This document shows, piece after piece, positions 45,770-56,202 of a DNA stretch of 64,000 nucleotides. Under the pieces are notes generated by a model that saw nothing but the letters and a program-made list of their open reading frames with translations, did no database searches and was not told the origin of the DNA. The DNA comes from Symsagittifera roscoffensis (lineage: Eukaryota; Xenacoelomorpha; Acoela; Convolutidae). The stretch lies in contig NC_087063.1 in the NCBI RefSeq assembly GCF_963678635.1, positions 34,322,540 to 34,386,539 on the forward strand, written 5' to 3'. Numbering within the stretch: position 1 is the stretch's first letter; the number at the start of each line of letters is the position of its first letter. The position numbers were made by a program, and so were the translations under genes.

Positions 45770-46160
45770 CAGTGATGCAGCGTGCGGAAGGGGGACCGCT
45801 TCCCCTCAATTCTACTAGTTGCCACATTTTTCCAAGCCCCCCCTTTTGGTATAACTAAACGACATCCATTTTTGGCTGAGCAAACTCAAAAAATGTCTAA
45901 GAGCGCCTTCGACGCAATTTAACAAATTTTAAGGAGGGAGCGCCGAAAAAACGCGATTTTTCAAAAAGTGCCTAAAAACGCCTTTTTTGGACTGTTTTTG
46001 GAAAAATTTGCGCGCGGCGCAGAAATTTCAAAAAAATAGGCTTCTTATAATATTTTCGGAGAGCTCGGAAAATCAAGTTGTTCGACCTAAAAAAAAGTTG
46101 ACAACATTTTTTCGAAAAACCGCCCCTTAGAAAAATTTCTGCGCGCACCACTGATCATAC
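45770..46160. mobile_element. MITE related to the hAT-like family
   Basis: The imperfect ends GGCAGTGATGCAGCGTGCGG and CTGCGCGCACCACTGATC enclose the same internal blocks as the 6966-7334 family (A-run/GCGCGGCGC/GCTCGGAAAATCAA). It lies about 150 bases downstream of the lipase-like gene. I could not identify a clean target duplication. Confidence 0.55.
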
Positions 46161-46566
46161 TGAGGCCAATGTCAATCAAAAATTCTTGCAAAACTTCGGC
46201 GTTTGGTAGTTGTTTTAAATTCAAGTAATGAGGATACTGCCATATAGTCAAACAACCCCCCTCCCCTCCCAAAAAAAATCAAAATATCAAAACTTTTCCC
46301 AATTTCAAATTTAACTTTAAAAAAGTTATAGACAAATTATTAAATAACCGAATGCTTTTGCTCATTTATGCATTGCCAGAATGTTTTGACATTAACAAAA
46401 ATTGTTGATGGACACTTGACATTTTTTTCCTATGTGTTTTCAAATTTAACTATTAATAACAATTAAAAAAAATTAATTCTATTTTTTTTCAAATTTTTTA
46501 CCATTTTCTTAGGTAGTATTAGTGGGTTGAAATTACACTCCAGACAGATTGAGGAAACCTGACTTA
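46161..46566. other. AT-rich non-coding stretch
   Basis: No feature is recognised between the MITE and the 5' LTR of the BEL/Pao element. Confidence 0.5.
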
Positions 46567-46838
46567 TATCCTATTTTTTCTGTTTTTTATTTCTAATTCG
46601 GTTCAGCCTTGATTAAGGCTGACCGCTAAAAAGAGCGATTTGTCTCAAGGACATTACCGACCGGTTCTTGTGGCTAGCTTGCGCCAATTTGCTATTGAAG
46701 CTGTGAATTGGTGACGAATATTAATGAAGTTATGATGTTATACCCGACCGAAAGGACGATAAGTTTTTGCCCATAAATTCTCTCGTTAAATTCAAACATT
46801 CGACTTCATATTTTTGATTTACGGAGATTAGGCGCACA
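46567..46838 (+). repeat. BEL/Pao 5' LTR
   Basis: About 272 bp, matching 53961-54226. It contains the shared segments GGCTGACCGCTAAAA, ACCGACCGGTTCTTGTGGCT and ATGATGTTATACCCGACCGA. It starts TATCC where the partner has TGTCC, and ends GGCGCACA. Confidence 0.88.
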
Positions 46839-46841
46839 TTT

Positions 46842-46859
46842 TGGCGCCCCACAAGGGAC
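46842..46859 (+). promoter_or_regulatory. BEL/Pao primer-binding site
   Basis: TGGCGCCCCACAAGGGAC begins three bases after the 5' LTR and starts with TGG, complementary to a tRNA CCA end. The priming tRNA is not assigned. Confidence 0.8.
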
Positions 46860-46888
46860 CTTGTTGATAGTTCCTTTTTCAAAGTTTC

Positions 46889-47280
46889 GCGGACTCGAGT
46901 ATTCCTCCGGACTCGAGTGAGCAGTTAGCAGAGTGAGCAGTGAGCAGTTCGAAAGTTTCGCGGACACGAGTGTATTCTTCCGGACTCGAGTGAGCAGTTA
47001 GCAGAATTGGCCGAAATTCGCCCAGGGCGTTTGGCCGAAAGTGGGCGTTTGGCCGAAAATATCAGATACCAGTTGGCCGAAAGCAGGCGTTTGGCCGACA
47101 GTGGGCGTTTGGCCGAATGTGGGCGTTTGGCCGAAAACATCAGATACCAGTTAACCGAAAGTGGGCCTTTGGCCGAAAGTGGGCGTTTGGCCGAAAGTGG
47201 GCGTTTGGCCGAAAATACCAGCTACCAGTTGGCCGAAAGTGGGCGTTTGGCCGAAAGTGGGCGTTTGGTCGAAAATACGA
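46889..47280 (+). repeat. Minisatellite with 18-bp units in the BEL leader
   Basis: Two copies of a ~45-bp segment (GCGGACTCGAGT...GAGTGAGCAGTTAGCAG) at about 46889-46929 and 46961-47004 precede an array of about a dozen 18-bp units of the form GTGGGCGTTTGGCCGAAA from ~47020 to 47280. The array is interspersed with a longer variant containing ATCAGATACCAGTTGGCCGAA. Units are multiples of three, so all frames stay open through the array, which explains the spurious open frames here. Confidence 0.85.
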
Positions 47281-48276
47281 AAACATCAGAGTATCGAATT
47301 GGCCGAAACTCGTCACAGAGTTTACTTCACGAAAGTGGGCGATCGGCCAAAAGAGCCGACAGACGACATAGCAGACAGACGAAAGAGCAGACTGACTAGC
47401 GGAAGAGAGGCCTGTTCAGGTGTCCTGATTGTTGATTTTTGGTCAAAGTGGAGCTGTGTTTTTCTCGACACCCGAAGTTTTGGATTTTTTCCCGGTGACG
47501 CCAATCTCCAATTAAAAACTGTAAGAAGTTTCCAAAACTTTAAAAACTTTCCATTTGTGCTATAAAATTTTATACGCTGTCACATATTGAAATTTTTTCC
47601 GCAAGCTAGCAACCGGTAAGTTTTCTTTAGCCAAAATTTTTGGAAAGTTCCGTTGAACTGAAATTACTTACAATCGGTACTTAGACAATTTGATTGACAT
47701 TTTCTCTCGATATCAAAATTTTTCGGATATTTGTGAACGGAATAATAATCCGTGAAATCGGAACACAGATAAGAGGTACTAAACTATTTTTTTGGATTGG
47801 TTTATGAATCGAAGCTGCTGACCAAAATTTTCCGAAAAATTTTGGGAAAAAATAAAAAGTTGCCAAAAAATCCTCAGAACGTTCCCAGAATTCTGCGAAA
47901 CTGTGCTGTAACATGACACCAACCTGGTAGCAAAATATCAGGCAAATAAAGTTGAGTTTTTTCATCCTCAGGTTTTTTCCGCAAGTGTTGCGTTGGAACT
48001 TAACCAATTTGCCTGATCCCCCACCCACCTTTGGTGAAATTGAGAGCCAGTTAGCTTCAAGTAAATCTAAGCCGTATCAGCCCGTCCGATTATTGACTTA
48101 GTTGCGCGACAATAATGTTAAATGGTCAGGTACGGTGATATTAGGTGAGTTAAGTTGAATTCTTTCATCCTCAGGTTTACTCCGTGTGCGTTGTTTGAGT
48201 TCAACCGACCTACTTAATTTCGCCACCCCATTGGTACTTAAGTGTAACGTAGCCGTCGCATAAGTCTCTTAAGTGT
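47281..48276 (+). other. BEL leader, non-coding
   Basis: About 1 kb without supported genes between the minisatellite and the SGNH-like ORF. Two related segments, TGAGTTTTTTCATCCTCAGG (near 47952) and TGAATTCTTTCATCCTCAGG (near 48155), each followed by CCGCAAGTG/CCGTGTGCG and CCAAC-type sequence, indicate a decayed duplication of ~200 bp. Confidence 0.5.
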
Positions 48277-48858
48277 ATGGTATTCGTTCTAGGAGCTAGT
48301 TCTCTAGACCACGCGCTCCGTATACTATCCGCACCGTCTCAAAAGCGCGTGAAAGAGACTTGTTTCACAAAGCCCGGTTTAAGCTTTAACTTCAACGCCA
48401 GGGACTCGCAGAAAACTATCCAATACTATCTGCACCATTTTCTGTCGAATCGGAAAGATCTAGTTATTTGGCACGACGCGATAAATAACTCCATAAGTAA
48501 GCACCGCAGTAACAACAACCGTAGTTTGAGTACTGACCAACTTAAGAGCCTTCTTTTGAGATACAAGGAGAATATTACCGCTATTGTATACTGTCCCCGC
48601 AACAATACGGACAATATAGAAAAAGAGTTGAAAAAGACAGGTATTCTCGTTCTTAACATAGTTGAGGAGTTTATCTCAGAGCGAAAGGCCAAAGACCAAA
48701 TACTTATCGAAAAGTATAAAGAGCTGCACCAGCCCCCTTCCCTTGAGTTGAAGACTGTGTTGTTACTTAGACGATACAGTGCTGACCTAAGTACACTGAA
48801 AGCTAAGAAGAAGTGGAACCGTTTGTCGCCTAAAAATTGTAGAGCGATTCACAATTGA
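48277..48858 (+). CDS. SGNH-hydrolase-like ORF upstream of BEL gag
   Basis: An intact 193-codon frame lies inside the BEL element, about 125 bp before the gag remnant. It opens with VFVLGASSLDHALRIL, where GASS resembles the block I serine motif of SGNH/GDSL hydrolases. A conserved-looking centre, IQYYLHHFL...LVIWHDAINNSISKH, follows, then a β-rich TAIVYCPRNN and a Lys-rich tail. Similar proteins appear in my memory of invertebrate repeat-associated ORFs, but I cannot cite a family. A catalytic Ser is plausible, whereas the canonical terminal DxxH is not obvious. It could be a captured host gene, a normal extra ORF of this BEL lineage, or part of another transposon. That it is uninterrupted next to a heavily mutated gag-pol is notable. 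Confidence 0.6.
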   Translation: MVFVLGASSLDHALRILSAPSQKRVKETCFTKPGLSFNFNARDSQKTIQYYLHHFLSNRKDLVIWHDAINNSISKHRSNNNRSLSTDQLKSLLLRYKENITAIVYCPRNNTDNIEKELKKTGILVLNIVEEFISERKAKDQILIEKYKELHQPPSLELKTVLLLRRYSADLSTLKAKKKWNRLSPKNCRAIHN

Positions 48859-48983
48859 TTTAAAGTGTTAAAACTTCAAGTTAATCCCCCTTGTAAGTAA
48901 TTGATGTATTAGAGTATTTTGTGGATTCACTTGAGTGAAAATAAAGTATTTTCTGAGAGTCGTTTATTTCTGAAATTATTAGG

Positions 48984-51420
48984 CATGGAAGTTCAGTTTC
49001 AGAAGAAAATTAGGAAGTTGTTTGAGAAATGTAGCAATCTCGAAAACGCACTTTATAAATGCCACGAAATAATTTTGGAATACATAGAGAGTCAGAGTCG
49101 TTGCTCAAAATTGATACCTATAATGAAAAATGTAGGAACTATATAGAACAAGCGGCCGAGGTAAACAATATGGCTGCAAAAAGTGCAAACCCCGACGAGA
49201 TGATACCGGCACAGGATATGTGGCTTCATAAGTTGACTCAAAGCAACGATCAAGTTTTGCAGGAAGCTATCACATACAAAACAAGTTTTGAGGCAGTAAC
49301 AGAGCCGGACAACATAGATAGCAGCTCAAAAACTTCACATCATTCTGGAAAAAGTGAAAAACCCCAGTCTTAAAAAACAGATACCCGCTCTAAGTTGTCA
49401 CACCGAAGCAGCCGACATCAGCAATCGGGTTCTCAGAAATCTAGTCGTTGTACCGCCGCTCCGTCGAAAACACTTTTTGAGAAAAAGCGCTATTCAATGA
49501 TTTTAAAGAAACAACAAGAGGAACTTGAGAGGCAGGCAAAGGTGTCATTAAGACCGAAAGAGCAGCAAAACAAGATAAAAAAACAATATTTTTAGAACAA
49601 CAAAGCAGTTTAGAGCTGGAAGAATTGGCTGAAGAACACAGGAAAAAACTGGCAGAAATGGGGTCGGAAATCAGCGAGAATGCTGAGGAAAGTGGTTTAA
49701 CTCGAATCTCTCCACAACTAACAATAGACTAAAAGGATCGTACCTGTAACTTGGTCGATTCTGTTGACCACAATCAGCATGACTCTGTTGCAGTTTCCAA
49801 TCAAGAGCAGCGCGTTCGTTCGACAGCTCCTGAGGAAACCTATCCTGCATCAACAAATGACATGGTCTCATCAAGTTTTACAGGAGTGAATAAAGTCCAG
49901 GCAGCTTCTATTGATCCGGGATTGTATTTCAGTAACCACATTCACGGACAACGACATAATTTGTCCAAATTGGTCTAATCGCAGATTTCCGTTAACAATC
50001 CAGTAGCGTTACAGCAGGTCATTCAACCTGTTTCTAATAATTTGCCTCGGCAAACTTATTTGTCCACTCATCCAGTGCTAGGCAATCCAAACACAAGGTC
50101 AGTAGTCCCGGTAACTTCTGAAAATTATTTTGCTCCGACAACATCTGCAGAAGTTTCTTCTGGTGTAGCACCGTTCGTTCCTGCATCAACAGCAAGTAAT
50201 CAGGTTTCTTTAAGTCATCACACTACCGGATCAGTAGTAGCTGGCTATCAAGCACCTCTAATCCCATCACAACAACATACGGGTGTTCCCGTTAGTAGTT
50301 ATAACTTTTCAGGCGACCACTATAATCCTTATAGTAATTTGTGGAGAACAGCTGTTGCTGCCCCTTTAATATCAGCTCAACAACTCCACGTTTCTTCGAC
50401 AACTGTTTTTTCCGCAGTAACTCCGATTGTTCCTCCGAATAATTTTGTTCCTTATACAAGTGGAGGAACTGTGTTCCTTGCGCAGCCTGAAAATTTTTCA
50501 CAAGCAAACAACCGTTCGTTCCTGATTATCACGGTAATTCTTCGAGTTACACAGCGCCAACTCCCGGTAAGTCACCTGGTGCAGACGTCGAGCGTCCACT
50601 TTCGACATGAGAGTTGGTTAATATACTCATGCAAAGCCGAAAAGATCATCTCCCTGAGTGGAAGCTGACCCAGTTCGATGGCAACCCACTTAATTGGCTT
50701 GAGTGGTTTGGGCAGTTCATATCGACGGTCGATTCAGCCATACTCAGTGACGATGAAAAGCTTACCTATCTGAAAAAGCTCGTAGTGGGTAAAGCAAAAT
50801 CCGCAATCGCTGTGTATAGCTATAGCGGAGTACTACATAAAGACGCATTAGCAACTCTTAAACGAAAGTTCGGGCAGTCGCATGCTGTAGTAGTGGATCA
50901 TCTAGGTAAATTAAGTAATTTTCCGCCGCTGAAAAAACATAACTCGGAAAATGTAATTGGCTTTTCCTCAACAATTTCTGGACTTGTTGCTGTATTCAAG
51001 TCCTTATCTTTTAACCATGACTTGAAAAGTGTTAACTTACTGAATCAGGCTGTGAGTAAGCTTCCCCCAAACCTTAAGGAAGCATGGTCAATGCAAACCG
51101 TAAGACGCCAGTGGTATCGACCAACTCTGCTAGATTTCAACAAATGGCTTAAAGAAAAGGCGGAGGGTCATGAGAGGATAAAAACAATTAATTCTAAGGT
51201 TAAGTCTGAAGAAACAGTGAAGCAAAAAGTCGGTACGAAAGTGTTTGCTAGTAATGTAAAGGTAAGCGATAAGACTAAAAAGAACCAAAGTTCCCTCCAT
51301 AGTCTGTATGTAAAAAGATCAACACGCTCTTTGGAATTGCGCCGTTTTCAAAGAGAAAAACGCCACGCAACGAGCGAAACAAGTAGCCGAACAATAACTT
51401 TGCTTTGCGTGTTTTCGTAA
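48984..51420 (+). pseudogene. BEL/Pao gag
   Basis: The coding signal is spread over several frames. It runs from a coiled-coil-like start (MEVQFQKKIRKLFEKCSNLE) at 48984, through Gln/Ser-rich linkers around 49400-50600, to a well-preserved DUF1759-type capsid domain in 50614-51420 (PEWKLTQFDGNPLNWLEWFG, KLVVGKAKSAIAVYSYSGVL). Zinc-knuckle sequence should follow near 51300-51480, and Cys-rich remnants are visible in shifted frames. Frameshifts occur at roughly 49080, 49370, 49600, 49975, 50560 and 51300. Confidence 0.8.
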
Positions 51421-51472
51421 CTGTAGCAAGGCCAGAAAATGCCTCACGCGAGATTGTGAAAGCACGCACATT

Positions 51473-53785
51473 GTGCTCTTATATGGAGCTGAGAAAATTT
51501 TTCCTCCTAAGGATACTAAAATGGCGTCAGGTAACGCAAACACTAAAGTTGTATCAACTAACGCTGCCGTCGGCGATATTCATAGCCAGGAGTCAACTAA
51601 AGGCCTCCTGCCGGTTGCATCACTCGCCGTCTCTTCGGATGAGACAATTACTAATGCCCTAGCTCTTTGCAATAGTGCTTCCACGCACTCAAGGGTATCC
51701 GCCGATCTCGTAAAACGTCTCCATTTGGTTGGCACTGCCGCTAAACTCACCATAAATGGATTCAATTCCACGAGCTTGATGAAAACTCATCAAGTAAGTT
51801 TTCAAGACTCCACCGAAACGAATAATAGTGAATTTTGTTTTCACTTCGAGCTTATGTTGAGGATCATATTCGCATTGGATCGGATAGCATAAGTATTCCT
51901 GAATTACAGGAAAAATACCCGCAGTTGGCTCCGATAAACCCTATACATTATAAGTTTGAGGAAGTCGAAATAATTATTGGACAGGATTTCTACCTCGCCA
52001 TAAGACCCGTTGAGTACATTCTGGGGGAGGACTCTATTTCACCGTGCGCCGTACGCCTTCCGATAAATTGGGTTTTAAGTGGTCCGTTACCGCCGTCCTT
52101 TAAGTCAAACTCGTCTTGCTTTAAGTGTGTTGTCGAACACATGTCTCTTGCGGACAAATTAAAAACTTGGTATGAGTTGGAGTCATATGGAGCCTTCAAG
52201 CAGGCAGATGCCCGTTCTGCCGCCGACAAACGCGCGTTGTCCGTTTTGAAAAATGACACTTTTCACGATGGTGAGAGGTACATTTTACCAATGCTTTGGA
52301 ATGATAAGGAAAGTACTTTACCGAATAACTACTTAGCTCAATTAAATTCTTGAAAAAGGAGGCTAGATAAGGATCCGTCGCTCCGTAAAAAATACGCCGA
52401 AACAATTAGAGAAGATATACAAAAAGGATATGTCATAACCGTTAAGACAGACGATCCCAAATCACAAGCCAATCGTGAGTGGTATTGAACCCGAATAAAC
52501 CCGGTAAGGTACGCCGAGTCCTCGATGGGGCATCGAAAGTCATGGCGCTTCCTTGAACAAATCTTTGTTGGTTGGCCCGGATCTCCTTCAAAACCTCGTT
52601 TTTGTACTTTTAAGATTCCGTCAGCATAAATTCGCCGTTTCAGCTGACATTGAACGGATGTTTTTACAGGTTGGAGTCCGTGAAGAATATCAACCTTCTC
52701 TTCGTTTTTTTTTGTGGCGGGAGGACCCCACATCAAGTGTGGTAGTTCACCAATATACGCGTCAAATGTTTGGTGCTCGTGCCTCGCCGACTTGTGCGAA
52801 ATTTGCTTTGCAGAAGACTGCATCGGAAACATTGAAAATACTTGCGTTGCGTGCCGAAAACGCAAAGCGCAAACAGTAACTCATATTATGGCTGATCTGC
52901 CCATTGAAAGGCTGGGTTACAGGCAACCTTCTTTCTCTAACACAGGTGACGACTACTTTGGGCCGTTCCTAGTTCCAATCATGAGAAGTACGGAAAAGAG
53001 GTGGGGTTTTTTGTTCACCTGTCTCACCACTAGAGCGGTGCACATTGAAGTGGTCCTTGTGTGATGGGCGTGGAGAGGTTTATTGCACGTCGAGGTACTC
53101 CGACTACCATCATGTCCGACAACGGAACGAACTTTGTTGGCGCTCAAAAAGTGCTCTTAGCTTGCGTTGAGAGTTGGAACAAGCTCGCACCCGTTGTTTT
53201 TGTCCAGAGAGGGATCAAGTGGAAATTCAATCCGCCCAGCCCACCGCACCATAGTGGCTCCTGGGAACGATCAGTTTTTTATGACATCCTAGGCAACAGA
53301 AGAGTAACTGAGGAGGTTCTAAGAACCACGCTGTGCCTTGTTGAGCAATAACTTTACGCTAGACCGACAACAGCCGCTAGTTCCAATCCGCTAGATCTAG
53401 AGGCGTTGACCCCGAACCATTTTATCCTTGGTCGAAACGCAGCGAGTTTTCCGTCGCTAAGTTTCGAAGAAAACTTCGACCATAAGAAGCGGTTCGCCAG
53501 AGCGCAATCATACGCTAACGCAATATGGACACGGTGGATGCGGGAATACGTTCCTTCCCTCAATAGGAGGGAAAAGTGGCACAACCAGTCAAACGTTAAG
53601 TTGAAAGCCGGCGACTTGGTTTGGGTCATAGAGCCTGACACTCCACGTGGACATTATCCACTCGCACGTATCCTAAGACTGCACTACGGCAAGGACGGAT
53701 GCGCAAGATCAGCCGACATAAAGACCGTTACGAGCGAACTGACCCGCTCGACCGTAAAGCTCGCTGCCGTTCTTCCTTGTTTGCT
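51473..53785 (+). pseudogene. BEL/Pao pol: protease, RT, integrase, C-terminus
   Basis: The protease region lies in 51473-52353, ending in the DUF1758-like segment IIIGQDFYLAIRPVEY and INWVLSGPLPP. RT remnants at 52553-52865 include SADIERMFLQVGV and MFGARASPTCAKFAL, but the polymerase active-site block, RNase H and integrase zinc region are deleted at about 52865. Integrase core remnants at 52890-53350 include LFTCLTTRAVHIEVV, TTIMSDNGTNFVGAQ and PPHHSGSWERS. The final DUF5641-type segment at 53406-53785 includes PNHFILGR, GDLVWVIEPDTPRGHYPLAR and a terminal AAVLP. Several frameshifts occur. Confidence 0.85.
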
Positions 53786-53862
53786 TAGGGGTGGAGGATG
53801 TTGCAGCGCAACTGTGCGAGAGTATAAATGCATAAAACTAAACCAAAATGTAACAACCATAA

Positions 53863-53932
53863 GCACAGTTGGCCGAGTGGCCTAAGCTAATGTACCGACA
53901 GTTGACGTAGGTTCGAACCCCTCACCTGCGCA
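53863..53932 (+). other. tRNA-like sequence (Ser/Leu type) before the BEL 3' LTR
   Basis: A box-A-like TGGCCGAGTGG (53870-53880) and a perfect box B GGTTCGAACCC (53910-53920) lie 30 bases apart in a ~70-base block starting GCACAGT and ending CACCTGCGCA. The D arm (GGCC/GGCC) can form. Acceptor pairing is 5 of 7, and the anticodon and T stems are poor, so it is not a functional tRNA. It could be a tRNA pseudogene, a SINE head, or a retained internal Pol III promoter. Confidence 0.6.
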
Positions 53933-53946
53933 TGTATCATTATACT

Positions 53947-53957
53947 AAAAAAGGGGG
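53947..53957 (+). promoter_or_regulatory. BEL polypurine tract
   Basis: AAAAAAGGGGG lies three bases before the TGTCC start of the 3' LTR, the position expected for the plus-strand primer of reverse transcription. Confidence 0.75.
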
Positions 53958-53960
53958 TTA

Positions 53961-54226
53961 TGTCCTAATTTTTCTGTTTTTTGATTCTAAAGTTTTTTGA
54001 TTAAGGCTGACCGCTAAAACGAGCAATTTGTCTCAAGGACATTACCGACCGGTTCTTGTGGCTAGCTTGCGCCAATTTGTTATTGAAGCTGTGAATTGGT
54101 GACGAATTTTATTGAAGTTATGATGTTATACCCGACCGAAAGGACGATAAGTTTTTGCCGATAAATTCTCTCGTTAAATTCAAACATTCGACTTCATATT
54201 TTTTATTTACGGAGATTAGGCGTACA
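53961..54226 (+). repeat. BEL/Pao 3' LTR
   Basis: A 266-bp partner of 46567-46838, starting TGTCC and ending GGCGTACA. Differences include a ~6-base shortening near the start and scattered substitutions, so the insertion is not recent. Confidence 0.88.
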
Positions 54227-54410
54227 CTCAACAAAGAAGACTTTTGATAATTTTTTGTCTCAGAGTCATGACTCAAATTGTTTTAATATGCTTTCTCGAT
54301 TGATGCTGTCAAATGAAGCTTCTACGAACTTCATTTGATGCTTCTACGAACTTCAATTTTGATATTTACTTTGTTACTTGAGTTTGCGTGGACAGAAAAA
54401 ATACAAACAA

Positions 54411-54896
54411 GACTGCTCGTATCAGGGCGAAGCCCTGAATGTTCCGGCTGCCTATTTAAGGTTTATGGAGCAGTAATAACATTAAAAAATTAAATGTAAT
54501 AAAACAAAATGAAAAAGTTTTTTTTTCTCTAAAGTTTGAAGCTTTTATGAAAATCGTTCCCCCACATGCCCCAACCATGGCAAATAAGATTCTTTAAACC
54601 AACTTGGAACAATTTCAAAGATGGATTAACTCTCCGCTTACGCGTTAATAGCGCAAACATATCGCGCATTAATTGTCCCAAATTGGCCAAAATGGCAATC
54701 TTTAAACCCCCGTAACTTTACGAAAAATGATCACAGGTAAAAAAAAATCAAATTTGAGTTCAGGACAACAATACCTTTCGAATGACATTTAAAAATTCAG
54801 TCAAAAACGGCTAGTTAAAAAGCCGAAGTTTTTCTGAAAAAAACCCACCCCGAGCATAAATATTCCCTTACATTCGTATCGAAAGTCGGAACAATA
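54411..54896 (+). mobile_element. Helitron-like non-autonomous element, second full copy
   Basis: This has the same two termini as 12155-12702 in the opposite orientation: GACTGCTCGTATCAGGGCGA with the stem-loop CAGGGCGAAGCCCTG at the left, and CGTATCGAAAGTCGGAACAA at the right. About 486 bp, non-coding. The shared interior includes AATTGGCCAAAATGGCAATC and AAAATGATCACAGGT. Confidence 0.55.
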
Positions 54897-54899
54897 ACC

Positions 54900-55357
54900 A
54901 TTTTCAGTGGTCAGAGAGGAAGCACCAAACGTAACTGTTAAATAATTCATCAGTTTTTCAGTTTTACTTAATTTTTGTTTTTTGTAAATTATACATAGGC
55001 GACACCGTTAGTATTTTTTAATCTCTCCTGTTAAAAACGTAAAATAACGATCCGGTATTTTGTAAATACGATCTGTCTGCCTGGCCATTGTCTGTTCAAC
55101 TGAAAACAAAATAAAAATTATAAGACATGAGTTTTTCCATTTTTTGGCAATATAGAAAAGTGAAAACATGTGGAAACTTGTTTGATCTAATCGATTGTTG
55201 TTTTGCGACAAAAGTTTTAAGATTATATATAATAATCGTAATTTTATTCTGCAGATACAGCACGCAATTTCCGCGTCGAGGTCTTTTTGCGATTATTAGT
55301 CAAATTCCGCACAATTTCTTAGCCACTTTGAGCGGATTAATAGAACTTTGAGGACAG
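54900..55357. other. Non-coding stretch
   Basis: No gene or repeat is recognised between the Helitron-like copy and the hairpin. Confidence 0.5.
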
Positions 55358-55445
55358 AAAATTTAAAGTTTCTGTAAGTTTGGAATTTTCAGCACTGTCA
55401 GGGGTGCTGAAAATTCTAAACTTACAGAAGAAACTTTAAATTTTT
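55358..55445. repeat. Long near-perfect hairpin
   Basis: Two arms of about 38-42 bases flank an 8-base loop (TGTCAGGG). The left arm runs from AAAATTTAAAGTTTCTG to TTTTCAGCAC, and the right arm is its reverse complement with a 3-base insertion and one mismatch. The length is in the range of small-RNA precursors, but it could equally be a tiny fold-back MITE. No flanking target duplication is evident. Confidence 0.7.
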
Positions 55446-56202
55446 CGATTTTCACAGAGAGTGCTTTCCGTCTCATTATCTACTCAAAAGGCCGTAAAAA
55501 TGTTCAAAGTGAATGGAATGATTCCGACTAGTTTGTGCTGAAAAAACTCGAGACTTTCTCAAACTGTATTTTACATGAAAATGTGTGTAAATGAAGTAAG
55601 TTTTGGTAAGTAAGGCTCTAAGCAGCATAATTTACTTTTGATACATTTTCAATCAAGATAAGTTGAATCAGCACCGATTTTAAACGTATGAACAAGTTTT
55701 TACTTTTGGCAAAAAACGGTTTGATAGCAGAGAATCTGTCAATCAAGGTCAGCCAAGGCCTTTTTGAACAAATTTAGGAAACAAAAGGTTTTTCGGTGGG
55801 TTCGAACCAATACAGAGTGGTTTTTTTATGTTTCCTTAAATCTGGCTAACATGCTTTTCTCAAAAGGTCTGACCTAAGTGTGAATCGAAAACACTCCAAC
55901 CAGGCAGAACGCTCTTTCTACGCTGGGCCAATTGCTTTGTAAGTATATGGAACTGTGTTTGTTCACAGCTCTACATTGCTTTTATTGTTCCTAATTTTGG
56001 AGAAAATGACCAAATGTTCGTGCTAGGGTGGTTTTTTTCTGCAGACAAATTGCGACTACTTATCTAACAATCTACGACGGAAAAAGTAGAAATCATTAAA
56101 AAACTATTGTTCATTTGAGCTCAATTTAAAAAAATAAAAAAACGATCTTTCCTTTGTGAACATTTTGTAAAGTTATGGGCTTTTAAGATCGCCAATTTGG
56201 CT
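55446..56202. other. AT-rich non-coding stretch
   Basis: No gene is present. The segment 55975-56200 (TTGTTCC..., GCTAGGGTGG) looks like another decayed member of the Helitron-like repeat family. Confidence 0.45.

Larger units (their letters stand above)
46567..54226 (+). mobile_element. BEL/Pao LTR retrotransposon, degraded
   Basis: A 7.66 kb element with two related LTRs, a primer-binding site after the 5' LTR, a polypurine tract before the 3' LTR, and coding remnants in the BEL/Pao order: gag (DUF1759-type), aspartic protease (DUF1758-type), RT, integrase and the C-terminal DUF5641-type segment. Numerous frameshifts and large internal deletions (RT thumb, RNase H, integrase N-terminus) make it inactive. 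No matching target duplication was found (ACTTA versus CTCAA). Confidence 0.85.

Noticed and set aside
47020..47280. CRISPR-like array
   Set aside because: Units are contiguous without unique spacers, and the setting is a eukaryotic retrotransposon leader.
47007..47565. Open frames with repeated RLAESG or GVWPKV peptides
   Set aside because: They arise because the 18-bp minisatellite is a multiple of three. No start context or domain supports translation.
53863..53932. Functional tRNA gene
   Set aside because: Acceptor, anticodon and T stems have mismatches and no sensible anticodon loop is formed.
46562..54231. Target-site duplication for the BEL element
   Set aside because: ACTTA before the 5' LTR and CTCAA after the 3' LTR do not match, and no alternative boundary gave a convincing duplication.
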